Below are positions 1-8,389 of a stretch of DNA of 64,000 nucleotides, piece after piece. How positions within the stretch are numbered: the first letter of the stretch is position 1; every line of letters starts with the position of its first letter. The stretch spans positions 8,323 through 72,322 of the forward strand of contig CAJUSO010000012.1 in assembly GCA_910588965.1 (NCBI GenBank). Direction: 5' to 3'. The position numbers and the translations under genes were made by a program. The notes below the pieces were generated by a model. It was not told the origin of the DNA, made no database searches, and was given only the letters and a program-made list of their open reading frames with translations. Source of the stretch: an uncultured Lachnospiraceae bacterium (GTDB lineage Bacteria; Bacillota; Clostridia; Lachnospirales; Lachnospiraceae).

Positions 1-2
1 AA

Positions 3-1292
3 AGTCTGGAAGATGGCAGGTATATCAGAAAATACTATAAGGAAAACCAGGATACTATTATTACAAATATTAAAAGCGGAAAACCAAGGATTCTATTTTA
101 TACAAGTTATTTTACGACGGCGTTAAAGTACCATACAAGGGATTGTATGCAGGCGGCCTCTAAGTTAGGGTGTGAAGTACAGATATTAATGGAGGCAGAT
201 GGAATCCATAGGATTTATGAAAGGGATATCATTCAGTATATAAAAAGGTTTAAGCCAGATGTTATTTTTAATATTGACCATTTCCGTTTTGAATACCCGG
301 TGGTTCCAAAAGAACTTATATGGATTACTTGGATACAAGATTCATTGCCTCGGATTATGGATAAGGGAACGCCATTAAAGCTGGTAAATCATGATTTTAT
401 TATGAGCCACTTCATTACATGGAAGAAATTTAAGGAAGTGGGGTATCAGGAGAAGCGTGTCATGGATGCTGTAATCCCGGCAGATTCCCATATATATAGG
501 CCATTAGATTTGGATGAAGGAGAATATAGAAAATACGCATGTGATATTTGCTTTGTATGCCATGCCAGTGACGTAGATGCCCATATTGCAGGATTATTGG
601 GGAAGGTTCCGGAAAAATTAAAGGAAGAGATATGTATTATTTATAAAGGATACCAAAAGTATGCATATGAGGCAGGAGTGTTTTTTTATTCAGAAAAAGA
701 GTTTGAAGAATATGTAAAAGGCATATTGAGCCTCAATTATAATATTCCACTTCTGCAAGGAATAATAAAATATCTGGTTTCGGATTTGTACAATAATTTT
801 AATCAACGGGTATTCAGGCAAGCATTGGTTGGCTGGATTTTAGATGCAGGTTTTACGAATCTTAAATTATGGGGAAACGGATGGACGACAGAAGCGAAGT
901 ATAAAAAATATGCCATGGGGATTGCAGAAAACGGAGAAATGTTATCTAAAATATACCAGGCTTCTAAAATTGTAGTGGGGAATAATATTTTAACTACAGC
1001 AGCAGCCAGGGCATGGGAGACAATGCTGAGCGGGGGCTTTTATATCAGCAATTATATTCCAGAGGAAGAAGATGCAGTGGATATACGGAAGATTATAGAA
1101 GTAGGTAAAGACGTGGCCATGTTCTATAACAGGGATGATTTGATTGAGAAACTGCATTATTACTTAGGGCATGAAGAAGAGCGGAAAGCAATGATTGAGC
1201 GTGGCCGTAAGGCGGCCTTACAGACGATGACGTATGATATATTGATGGAAAGGGTACTTGAGGAAGCCGCAAAAAGTTTGGAGAAAAATTAA
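3..1292 (+). CDS. CgeB-like glycosyltransferase, 5' end outside window
   Basis: The reading frame is open from base 3 to the stop, so the gene begins upstream; the first in-window ATG at 147 is internal, and the preceding residues (KPRILFYTSYFT) look like the first strand of a Rossmann-like domain. The C-terminal third has ARAWETMLSGGFYISNY followed by a region ending MIERGRKAAL, as in the nucleotide-sugar-binding half of CgeB/DUF3880-type glycosyltransferases associated with spore or surface glycans. 429 residues are visible. The next gene starts 2 nt after the stop, so it is cotranscribed with the radical SAM gene. A role in transferring a sugar of this cluster to a surface acceptor is inference; the donor and acceptor cannot be read. 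Confidence 0.75.
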   Translation, partial: SLEDGRYIRKYYKENQDTIITNIKSGKPRILFYTSYFTTALKYHTRDCMQAASKLGCEVQILMEADGIHRIYERDIIQYIKRFKPDVIFNIDHFRFEYPVVPKELIWITWIQDSLPRIMDKGTPLKLVNHDFIMSHFITWKKFKEVGYQEKRVMDAVIPADSHIYRPLDLDEGEYRKYACDICFVCHASDVDAHIAGLLGKVPEKLKEEICIIYKGYQKYAYEAGVFFYSEKEFEEYVKGILSLNYNIPLLQGIIKYLVSDLYNNFNQRVFRQALVGWILDAGFTNLKLWGNGWTTEAKYKKYAMGIAENGEMLSKIYQASKIVVGNNILTTAAARAWETMLSGGFYISNYIPEEEDAVDIRKIIEVGKDVAMFYNRDDLIEKLHYYLGHEEERKAMIERGRKAALQTMTYDILMERVLEEAAKSLEKN

Positions 1293-1294
1293 GG

Positions 1295-2356
1295 ATGGAA
1301 AATAATATACGCATGGACTCCCATAAATTGATTTATCATCCACATAGGGTATCTGGATGGATGAAGGGGGAGAATATATATCCAATTGAATTAGAAATCG
1401 GGCTGACAAATGCCTGTAACCATCGCTGTATCTTCTGTGCGGTGGATTATACAGGCTACAAGCCAGAAATGATGGATGCAGGCATGTTAAAAACAAGGCT
1501 GGCAGAATTTGCACAAAAAGGTGTGAAAAGCATTATCTATGCGGGAGAAGGGGAACCGCTGTTAAATAAAAATGCCGTTGAAATCATTAATAGAACGAAA
1601 AGAAGCGGAATAGATGTAGCACTGTCCACGAATGGGGTATTGCTAACACCTGAAATTTCGAAAGAGTGTCTGGCATCCCTGGCCTGGATTCGTTTTAGCA
1701 CAGCAGGCATTACAGATGCATCTTATGGGAAAATACACCAATGTAAGAAAGGGGATTTGCAGATAGTCTTACATAATATGCAGGGAGCAGTACATGTGAA
1801 AAAAGAACAGGGGCTATCCACTACGTTAGGGGTACAGTTACTGCTCCTTCCAGATAATAAGGACGAAGTGGTTTCCATGGCAAAGGAACTTAAAAAAATA
1901 GGGGTGGACTATTTTACGGTGAAGCCATTTTCCCAACATCCGCAAAGCGGGAATATCCTTCAGGTTGACTACCAGGAAATGTTAGAAGTGGAAGAAGAAT
2001 TAAGAGAAATTGAGGAAGAGGATTTTAAGATTTATTTCCGCGCTCACTCTATGCATAAACTGGCATGTAAACGGGGATATACACAATGCCTTGCATTACC
2101 ATTTATGGTATATATAGATGCGAAAGGGAATCTATGGCCTTGCATTGTCTTTATGGGAAATAAGGAATTTAGTTATGGAAACCTATATGAAGAGAGCCTG
2201 GAAGAGATATGGGAAGGGGATAGAAGAAAAAAACTGATGCAGTACTTTTCTAAAATGGATTTGGAATCAAACTGTCGGGAATTATGCCGTTTGGATGAGA
2301 TGAATAAGTATCTGTCTGAATTGAAATATCCAGGAGGGCATGTGAATTTTATTTAG
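1295..2356 (+). CDS. Radical SAM/SPASM-type enzyme A
   Basis: A 353-residue radical SAM protein. The iron-sulfur motif is CNHRCIFC (C-x3-C-x2-C) near residue 39, followed by the GEGEPLL glycine-rich SAM-binding region. The C-terminal part carries a spaced Cys set (CKRGYTQC, LWPC, SNCRELC) typical of SPASM or twitch auxiliary cluster domains. The start overlaps the upstream gene's region with a 2-nt gap. The protein ends in HVNFI, close to the HLNFI end of the other SPASM-type protein at 5003-6073, so the two are probably paralogues. In glycan clusters such enzymes may epimerise, dehydrate or methylate sugars, but SPASM proteins more often act on peptides. The substrate is not known. Confidence 0.85.
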   Translation: MENNIRMDSHKLIYHPHRVSGWMKGENIYPIELEIGLTNACNHRCIFCAVDYTGYKPEMMDAGMLKTRLAEFAQKGVKSIIYAGEGEPLLNKNAVEIINRTKRSGIDVALSTNGVLLTPEISKECLASLAWIRFSTAGITDASYGKIHQCKKGDLQIVLHNMQGAVHVKKEQGLSTTLGVQLLLLPDNKDEVVSMAKELKKIGVDYFTVKPFSQHPQSGNILQVDYQEMLEVEEELREIEEEDFKIYFRAHSMHKLACKRGYTQCLALPFMVYIDAKGNLWPCIVFMGNKEFSYGNLYEESLEEIWEGDRRKKLMQYFSKMDLESNCRELCRLDEMNKYLSELKYPGGHVNFI

Positions 2357-2399
2357 GGCAGGCTTAAAATAGTTATGGAGTGAATGGCGGGTGGTGAGG

Positions 2400-3236
2400 A
2401 TGGAAAAAATGCTAGAAGAAATTGCAAAAGAAATTAGGAAAGATATTATGATAACAGCCTATCATGGGAAGTCAGGGCATTTGGCTTCGGCATTTTCTGC
2501 CGTTGAGATTATGACAGCTTTATATTTTGGTGGTATTGTAAAATACGATAAGAATCATCCTGATTGGGAAGATAGGGATAAAGTGATTGTCAGTAAAGGG
2601 CATGCAAGCCTTGTGCTGTACAGTGTTATAAAACGAATTGGCTATATTACCCCAGAGCAGCTCTATTCCTTTTGCCAGCCAGGCTCTCTTTTGGGAGGGG
2701 AGGCAAAATATGGAGATATTCCAGGGGTAGAGGCTACAACTGGTTCTTTGGGCCATGGGCTTCCGTTTGCAGTGGGGATTGCTCTGGCGAACCGATTAGA
2801 TGCAAGGGAAAGCCACACTTATGTGCTTTTGGGGGATGGGGAGTGCCAGGAAGGTTCCGTATGGGAGGCGGCTCTTTCAGCAGCGCATTATAGACTAGGT
2901 AATTTGACCGTCATATTAGATAGGAATAAGCTTCAGGCAATGGGGGATACTGAAGAGATTCTAAAGCTGGATTCTTTGGGAGAAAAATGGAGCAGCTTTG
3001 GGTGGGATGTAAAAAATGTGGACGGGCATGATATAGGGGAACTGGCCAGGGTTTTGGAAAAGGATCGGAATGAGGCCAGGGAGCAGCCAAGAATAATAAT
3101 TGCAGATACGGTAAAAGGGAGGGGCGTTTCTTTTATGGAGCATGTGCCTATATGGCATTACCGCATGCCAAACACACAAGAAATGGAGATTGTGAAAAGG
3201 GAATTGGGTATTACAGAAAGGGAGCTGCAGGGATGA
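2400..3236 (+). CDS. Transketolase, N-terminal (TPP-binding) subunit
   Basis: A 278-residue protein matching the N-terminal half of transketolase: SKGHASLVLY near residue 65, TGSLGHGLP, and the ThDP/Mg motif GDGECQEGSVWEA followed by DRNKLQAMG. Split two-gene transketolases of this size are common in Firmicutes and Archaea. An in-frame GTG at 2391 would add three residues; ATG 2400 is preferred by codon type, but the spacing to the ribosome site does not settle it. The stop overlaps the start of the C-terminal subunit (ATGA), so the two are translationally coupled. Its place inside a sugar cluster suggests a dedicated supply of sedoheptulose 7-phosphate or a related ketose rather than the housekeeping pentose pathway. 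Confidence 0.88.
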   Translation: MEKMLEEIAKEIRKDIMITAYHGKSGHLASAFSAVEIMTALYFGGIVKYDKNHPDWEDRDKVIVSKGHASLVLYSVIKRIGYITPEQLYSFCQPGSLLGGEAKYGDIPGVEATTGSLGHGLPFAVGIALANRLDARESHTYVLLGDGECQEGSVWEAALSAAHYRLGNLTVILDRNKLQAMGDTEEILKLDSLGEKWSSFGWDVKNVDGHDIGELARVLEKDRNEAREQPRIIIADTVKGRGVSFMEHVPIWHYRMPNTQEMEIVKRELGITERELQG

Positions 3237-4150
3237 GGAATACATATTTGAAGGAGCTTTATCAGATTGCCCAAAAAGACCGGAATGTGCTTTCTTTGGT
3301 TTCAGATAATGGGATGATTGTATATGATGATTTCCGTCGGGATATGCCAGGGCAGTATTTTAACTTTGGGATTTCAGAAGGGCACATGGTGGCAGCGGCA
3401 GCAGGGATGGCAAGCTGTGGAAAAATACCGTTTGCTTATACAATAGGTTCTTTTTTGGCTTACCGTTCTTATGAATTTATTCGCCTGGATGTATGCCTGC
3501 AAAGGTTAAATGTTAAGATTGTGGGAATAGGGGCAGGCATGGCATATGGTTATTTGGGAGCAACGCACCATACCACGGAAGATATAGCAGCATTGAGATG
3601 TATGCCGAATCTAGTTCTTCTTTCCCCAGCAACGCCGCAGGAAACTCAAGCTTTGGTACATTATGCTTATGAGACAGAGGGTGCGGTTTACATTAGGCTT
3701 GGGAATAACCTTTCGGATGAACTGTATCCTCCAGGAAAGGAAGCCCTGCCAGGGAAGGTAAGCATCTTGAGGGAAGGCGGCGATCTTGCAGTTTTTGCAA
3801 CAGGGGAGATATTATACCAGGTAATGGAAGCTGCGCAGTGCCTGCATAATGATGGGATTGAGGCAGAGGTTGTCAGTGTGCATACCTTAAAGCCAATGGA
3901 TGTGGAAGGCGTGCTGGAAATTGCAGGGAGGCATCCCATGGTTTATTCCGTGGAAGAGCATAGCATAATAGGTGGCTTGGGGACAATGATTGCTGAAATC
4001 TTGGCGGCAAATGCATGTGGGAATAGGCTAAAGAGAATTGGCTTAGAAGATTGTTTTGCAAAAGGGTATGGCACACAGCAGCAGGTATTAGAAGCAAATG
4101 GATTAGATGCAGGGAATATATACCAGAAAATAGTAAAGGATTTTAGGTGA
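3233..4150 (+). CDS. Transketolase, C-terminal subunit
   Basis: A 305-residue partner carrying the pyrimidine-binding and C-terminal transketolase domains. Visible motifs are FNFGISEGHMVAAAAG (the conserved Glu that activates thiamine diphosphate), GATHHTTEDIA, and a C-terminal VEEHSIIGGLG. The start chosen is the ATG at 3233 that overlaps the previous stop by ATGA; an upstream in-frame ATG at 3152 lies inside the N-subunit gene and would add a non-homologous tail. The two chains should form one alpha2beta2 enzyme. The reaction is transfer of a two-carbon ketol unit between sugar phosphates. Within this cluster it may also have been recruited for a branched or extended sugar, as in yersiniose-type pathways; that is speculation. 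Confidence 0.88.
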   Translation: MRNTYLKELYQIAQKDRNVLSLVSDNGMIVYDDFRRDMPGQYFNFGISEGHMVAAAAGMASCGKIPFAYTIGSFLAYRSYEFIRLDVCLQRLNVKIVGIGAGMAYGYLGATHHTTEDIAALRCMPNLVLLSPATPQETQALVHYAYETEGAVYIRLGNNLSDELYPPGKEALPGKVSILREGGDLAVFATGEILYQVMEAAQCLHNDGIEAEVVSVHTLKPMDVEGVLEIAGRHPMVYSVEEHSIIGGLGTMIAEILAANACGNRLKRIGLEDCFAKGYGTQQQVLEANGLDAGNIYQKIVKDFR

Positions 4151-4157
4151 CAGAAGA

Positions 4158-4973
4158 ATGGGCGTTAAAAAGGTGGTTTTATTCAGCCCCCATGGATATG
4201 TAGGAAGTTTTTTGAAGAAAAGGATTATAAAGGAACCTTGCATACAGCTTTATGAGATGGCGCGTGATAGTGTCTATAAAAAATATGAAGGAAATTATGA
4301 TATCTTGGTGTATGCTGCAGCTGCCAGTAAGGCATCAGCAGGCAAATTGATACAGGATAATGTAATCACAGCGATTACAATGATGGAGTTTTGCAGGAAA
4401 CATCATATAAAAAGGATTATTTACCTATCATCAGATTCTATTTATGGGGAACTGCATACTGACATTGCCACGGAAGCAGCTGTTATGGTAAACCCTGGTT
4501 TCTATGGAATGACGAAGTACTTGGCTGAGAGGATAATTATGGATAGTGGAATCCCGTATTATATTATCCGCATGCCTGGGATTGTGGGAGGGATACAGCG
4601 GGATGTTTTCCTATGCCGCCTTATAGCAAAAATGAAGGAAGATGAGGGCATAGTGCTATATAATATGGACAAGGTGTTTAATAATGTGCTGCATATTGAC
4701 GATTTGTCAAAGTTTATTATGCTACTTTGCCTATTAGAAAATAATGGGAATCATGAGGTTTTTTTATTAGGCAATACAGAATATGTAAAACTAAGAGAGA
4801 TTGCATACTATTTAAAAAAATTGACGCATTCAAGGTCCAAGATAGAAAATATTGATACCCAAGATAAAAGGTATTTTACGTTGGATGTGTCCAAAGCAGT
4901 GGAATATGGGTATTCTTCTAGGAAAATGAAGGATATTTTACAGGAACTGTGCCATCATAGAGGTTTGATATAG
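4158..4973 (+). CDS. NAD-dependent epimerase/dehydratase (extended SDR)
   Basis: A 271-residue short-chain dehydrogenase-like protein. The N-terminal nucleotide-binding loop reads SPHGYVGSFL, a degenerate version of GxxGxxG. The active-site region has the LSSDSIYGE Ser/Asp-type strand and the catalytic YGMTKYLAE (Y-x3-K), followed by RMPGIVGG. This is shorter than typical 310-340 residue sugar-nucleotide epimerases, mainly at the C-terminus. It lies 7 nt after the transketolase pair and upstream of a radical SAM gene. Likely a sugar-nucleotide reductase or epimerase giving the final deoxy- or epi-sugar; the exact reaction cannot be told from sequence. Confidence 0.8.
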   Translation: MGVKKVVLFSPHGYVGSFLKKRIIKEPCIQLYEMARDSVYKKYEGNYDILVYAAAASKASAGKLIQDNVITAITMMEFCRKHHIKRIIYLSSDSIYGELHTDIATEAAVMVNPGFYGMTKYLAERIIMDSGIPYYIIRMPGIVGGIQRDVFLCRLIAKMKEDEGIVLYNMDKVFNNVLHIDDLSKFIMLLCLLENNGNHEVFLLGNTEYVKLREIAYYLKKLTHSRSKIENIDTQDKRYFTLDVSKAVEYGYSSRKMKDILQELCHHRGLI

Positions 4974-5002
4974 AAAAAGTTTATAGACAGGAGAAAAAGA
5001 GA

Positions 5003-6073
5003 ATGGAAAAAGCGACTCCATATAGTAATTTGAAAGTGTTTACCCATGCGCAGGTTTTAGAGCGGATTGCAGAAGGGGAGCAGGTTGCGCCGGTTTATAT
5101 CCGCATCAAGCCTACCAATTCTTGCAACCATAAATGCTATTACTGCTGTTATGCAGACAGCAGCCTGGGGCTGTTCGATTCTGTAAATGCACAAGACCAA
5201 ATCCCATGGCCGAAAATGGAAGAAATCATTGCTGATATGTCTGAAATGGGAGTAAAGGCGGTGACATTTAGTGGGGGTGGAGAGCCTTTGGTGTATCCAT
5301 ATATTGTTAAAACCATGCAGAAAGTCCTGGATGCAAGCATTGACCTGTCAATTATTACAAATGGGCAGCTATTGAAAGGGGAAAGGGCAGCGGTTCTGGC
5401 GAGGGCAAAGTGGGTTCGTGTTTCCGTTGATTCAGCGGACGCAGAGACATATGCAAGGGTACGGAACCTACCGCGTGGGGTTTTTAATGAGGTATGTGAG
5501 AATATCCGCCGGTTTTCGGAGATAAAGCAGGATGAGTGCGAGTTGGGCGTGAATTTTGTGGTTAACCATGAGAATGCGGATCAAGTGTATGATATGGCAA
5601 AAATGGTGAAAGGCCTTGGGGTAAACCATATAAAATATGCTGCCCGCGTTACAAGTGATGTATCTGCATATCATGCCCCGTTTAGGCGGAGGGTGACAGA
5701 GCAGATCCGAAGGGCGAAAGGGGAATTAGAGGATGTGGGCTTTCAGGTGATTGATAAGTATGAGGGGGATTTTGGCTCGGCGTTGGTATTTCACCGTTGT
5801 TATGGGAAATGTTACATAAATAGGCTGTCTACCGTGATTGCAGCTGACTGTAAGGTATATTTCTGCCATGATAAGGCGTATGTATCAGAAAGTGTTGTAG
5901 GTGACTTGAAAAAATGTTCTTTTAAAGAATTGTGGTTTTCCAAGGAAACGAAAAAGAGATATCAAGAGTTCAATGCAAAGAAGGAATGCAACCATCATTG
6001 TATTTATGATGATAGGAATGAATTATTGAATATGTATTTTAGCCTGGATAAGAATCATCTTAATTTTATCTAA
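5003..6073 (+). CDS. Radical SAM/SPASM-type enzyme B
   Basis: A 356-residue radical SAM protein with CNHKCYYC (C-x3-C-x2-C) near residue 38 and the SGGGEPLVYP glycine-rich motif. The C-terminal half has Cys pairs CYGKC, YFC and CNHHC, the pattern of an auxiliary SPASM or twitch cluster domain. Size, Cys layout and C-terminus (HLNFI) parallel the enzyme at 1295-2356, so I read them as diverged paralogues kept in one operon. The start has a good AGGAG site 9-13 nt upstream. The presence of two copies suggests two successive radical steps on related intermediates. Substrate unknown. Confidence 0.85.
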   Translation: MEKATPYSNLKVFTHAQVLERIAEGEQVAPVYIRIKPTNSCNHKCYYCCYADSSLGLFDSVNAQDQIPWPKMEEIIADMSEMGVKAVTFSGGGEPLVYPYIVKTMQKVLDASIDLSIITNGQLLKGERAAVLARAKWVRVSVDSADAETYARVRNLPRGVFNEVCENIRRFSEIKQDECELGVNFVVNHENADQVYDMAKMVKGLGVNHIKYAARVTSDVSAYHAPFRRRVTEQIRRAKGELEDVGFQVIDKYEGDFGSALVFHRCYGKCYINRLSTVIAADCKVYFCHDKAYVSESVVGDLKKCSFKELWFSKETKKRYQEFNAKKECNHHCIYDDRNELLNMYFSLDKNHLNFI

Positions 6074-6104
6074 AGTATAGCAACATAGGGGTCAGGAGGA
6101 GAAG

Positions 6105-6767
6105 ATGGCGTATATTGATTTTGTTTCAGAACTGCATGAATCCACGAAACGGGATTACTTAGAACGTGTGATAGGGAATGATAAGGCAGAGTGTGCGAAG
6201 ATTGCCAAAGAGTATGGTTATGATTATTGGGATGGGGAAAGGAAATATGGCTATGGCGGTTATTCATATGATGGAAGGTGGAGGAGTGTAGCTGAGAAAT
6301 TGGTTCAACATTATCATTTAGAGGCAGGACAGAAGGTATTGGATGTAGGATGTGGCATGGCTCACCTTTTATTTGAATTAACACAGGCGGTTCCCGGGCT
6401 ACAGGTTGAAGGAGTGGATATTTCCGATTATGCGTTAGGGCATGCAAAGGAGGAAGTCCGTGGTAAATTGAGGTATGCCAGAGCACAGGAACTACCATTT
6501 GGGAAGGATGAATTTGATTTAGTGATTTCCTTGGCAACTTTGCACAACTTAAAGGTATTTGATTTAAAAAAGGCGGTGCAGGAGATTGAAAGGGTCAGTA
6601 AGAAAAATAGCTATATAATGGTAGATTCTTTTAGGAATGATAATGAAGAAGTAAATTTATTATATTGGCAGATTACTTGTGCGAGCTATTATTCTGTGGA
6701 AGAGTGGGAATGGCTGTATCAGGAATGGGGATATACAGGCGATTATAGTTTTATTTTTTTTGAGTAA
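6105..6767 (+). CDS. Class I SAM-dependent methyltransferase
   Basis: A 220-residue Rossmann methyltransferase. Motif I reads VLDVGCGMAHLL near residue 80, followed by the acidic end of strand 2 (VEGVDISDYAL) and a post-I region with LVISLATLHNL. A GGAGGAG ribosome site precedes the ATG. The first 75 residues form an extra N-terminal segment with an aromatic stretch (YGYGGYSYDG) not usual in the core fold, perhaps a substrate-recognition cap. It likely O- or N-methylates a sugar or its carrier-linked precursor in this glycan cluster; the target is not evident. The 3' end is followed 25 nt later by the nucleotidyltransferase-kinase gene. Confidence 0.85.
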   Translation: MAYIDFVSELHESTKRDYLERVIGNDKAECAKIAKEYGYDYWDGERKYGYGGYSYDGRWRSVAEKLVQHYHLEAGQKVLDVGCGMAHLLFELTQAVPGLQVEGVDISDYALGHAKEEVRGKLRYARAQELPFGKDEFDLVISLATLHNLKVFDLKKAVQEIERVSKKNSYIMVDSFRNDNEEVNLLYWQITCASYYSVEEWEWLYQEWGYTGDYSFIFFE

Positions 6768-6792
6768 TAGGATAAAAGGGTGGTATCATTTT

Positions 6793-8322
6793 ATGGGAAA
6801 AATTGTCTGTAAAGAAAATGTGGGCGAGATAATAGGCTTACAAAGAGAAAAAGGAAAGAAAATCATCCTTTGCCATGGCGTTTTTGATTTAGTCCATCCA
6901 GGCCATATCATCCACTTTGAAGAAGCGAAGAAGATGGGTGATATCCTGGTAGTATCTATCACAGCGGCTGCATATGTCCGCAAAGGCCCTGGCAGGCCAT
7001 ATTTTGATGATGAGTTGCGCTTAAAGTTCCTATCATCGATTACCTGTATTGATTACATCATGCTTTCTGAAAGTTATACCGTTGATGATATTATTGAAGC
7101 AATAGAGCCAGACTTGTATGTAAAAGGCGAGGAATATGCTAGGCCTGAGGACGACATTACAGGAAAAATCCAGGAGGAGATAGCCCTTGTAAGAAAGCAT
7201 GGCGGCGATATTGCTTATACGGCAGGCCAGGTATTTAGTTCTACCAGGCTAATTAACCATGCGCTTCCTGCTTTGACAGACGAGGTAAAGGAGTTTACTG
7301 CAGATTTCAATCAGCGTTATTCTATGAAAGACATCAAAAGTTTTACAGAACGGATGAATGGGTTAAAAGTATTGGCGGTAGGTGACGCCATTATTGACGA
7401 ATATCTGTATTGCACAATCCAGGGATTGATGACGAAAGACCGCGGTTATTCTGCCCGTTACCAATATGCGGAGCAGTATCTGGGCGGCACGCTGGCGGTG
7501 GCCAGGCATCTGTCATCTTTCTGCGAGCATGTGACACTGATGAGCATAGTGGGGATGGAGGAAGCCATACATAGTAGGATTTTGGGGGAACTTAGTAATA
7601 AAATGCGGGTAGATATGACATATAGCAGCGTATTTGAGACGATTGTAAAACGCCGCTATGTGTCGCTGGATGAGAAGCGGGAGGAAGTGGACAAGATATT
7701 TGCTGTAAATAACCTCCCTACCCCGATGTGTATTGACAAGGAATGCCTGGACAAGTTCAAATCTAAGCTAAAGAGTCAGATTTCCCAATATGATGCAGTA
7801 ATTCTCTGTGATTTTGGGCATGGGCTGATTGATAGGGAAGTGATGGATATTATTCAGGAGAATGCAAAGTTCCTTGCGTTGAACTGCCAGACAAACTCTT
7901 CAAATTACGGTAAGAATCTGATTACGAAATATAAACGTGCAGATGTATTTTCTTTAGATCAAAAAGAACTTGGTTTGGCTTTTTCTGATTATCAGCAGAG
8001 AGAGGAAGATTTGTTGCTTCAGCTATCGGGGTATTTTGGTAGCTGCGGCTGGTTGACACGGGGGTCACAGGGGGCAACATCTGTTGAAAATCAGAAGCTG
8101 GTTCCCTGCCCGGCTTTTACCCTGAAGGTGAAGGATACGATAGGTGCTGGGGATGCATTCTTTGCATTGGCCAGCCTTTCTGCCGTCGCGGGTGCGCCAA
8201 TGGAGGTTAGCGCATTTATAGGAAATATTGCAGGCGCACTGGCAGCGAATATTGTAGGGAATAAAGATGCCATTGAGAAAGTAAATGTACTAAAATATGC
8301 GGGTACATTGCTGAATATTTAG
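6793..8322 (+). CDS. Nucleotidyltransferase-PfkB kinase fusion (HldE-like, inverted order)
   Basis: A 509-residue bifunctional protein. Residues about 1-150 are a cytidylyltransferase-type nucleotidyltransferase (HGVFDLVHPGH near residue 26, then YVKGEEYARPED). Residues about 180-509 are a PfkB/ribokinase-type sugar kinase ending with DTIGAGDAFFAL, where the Asp is the catalytic base. In E. coli HldE the kinase comes first and the adenylyltransferase second, so the order here is reversed. The start at 6793 was chosen because the longer frame from 6679 overlaps the methyltransferase gene and adds no homologous sequence. With the GmhA-like isomerase at 11053 it suggests synthesis of an NDP-heptose. 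The kinase half could instead act on another sugar phosphate. Confidence 0.85.
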   Translation: MGKIVCKENVGEIIGLQREKGKKIILCHGVFDLVHPGHIIHFEEAKKMGDILVVSITAAAYVRKGPGRPYFDDELRLKFLSSITCIDYIMLSESYTVDDIIEAIEPDLYVKGEEYARPEDDITGKIQEEIALVRKHGGDIAYTAGQVFSSTRLINHALPALTDEVKEFTADFNQRYSMKDIKSFTERMNGLKVLAVGDAIIDEYLYCTIQGLMTKDRGYSARYQYAEQYLGGTLAVARHLSSFCEHVTLMSIVGMEEAIHSRILGELSNKMRVDMTYSSVFETIVKRRYVSLDEKREEVDKIFAVNNLPTPMCIDKECLDKFKSKLKSQISQYDAVILCDFGHGLIDREVMDIIQENAKFLALNCQTNSSNYGKNLITKYKRADVFSLDQKELGLAFSDYQQREEDLLLQLSGYFGSCGWLTRGSQGATSVENQKLVPCPAFTLKVKDTIGAGDAFFALASLSAVAGAPMEVSAFIGNIAGALAANIVGNKDAIEKVNVLKYAGTLLNI

Positions 8323-8334
8323 GGGATTCGAAAG

Positions 8335-8355
8335 TACGGATGGTCATCATCCGTA
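8335..8355 (+). other. Intercistronic hairpin
   Basis: Perfect 8-bp inverted repeat, TACGGATG and CATCCGTA, around a 5-nt loop, between the nucleotidyltransferase-kinase and B12-radical SAM genes. There is no T-run, so it is more likely an RNA processing or stability element than a terminator. Confidence 0.45.
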
Positions 8356-8389
8356 GATGTTATAGATGAAAGATGTGTGAGGTAACAAG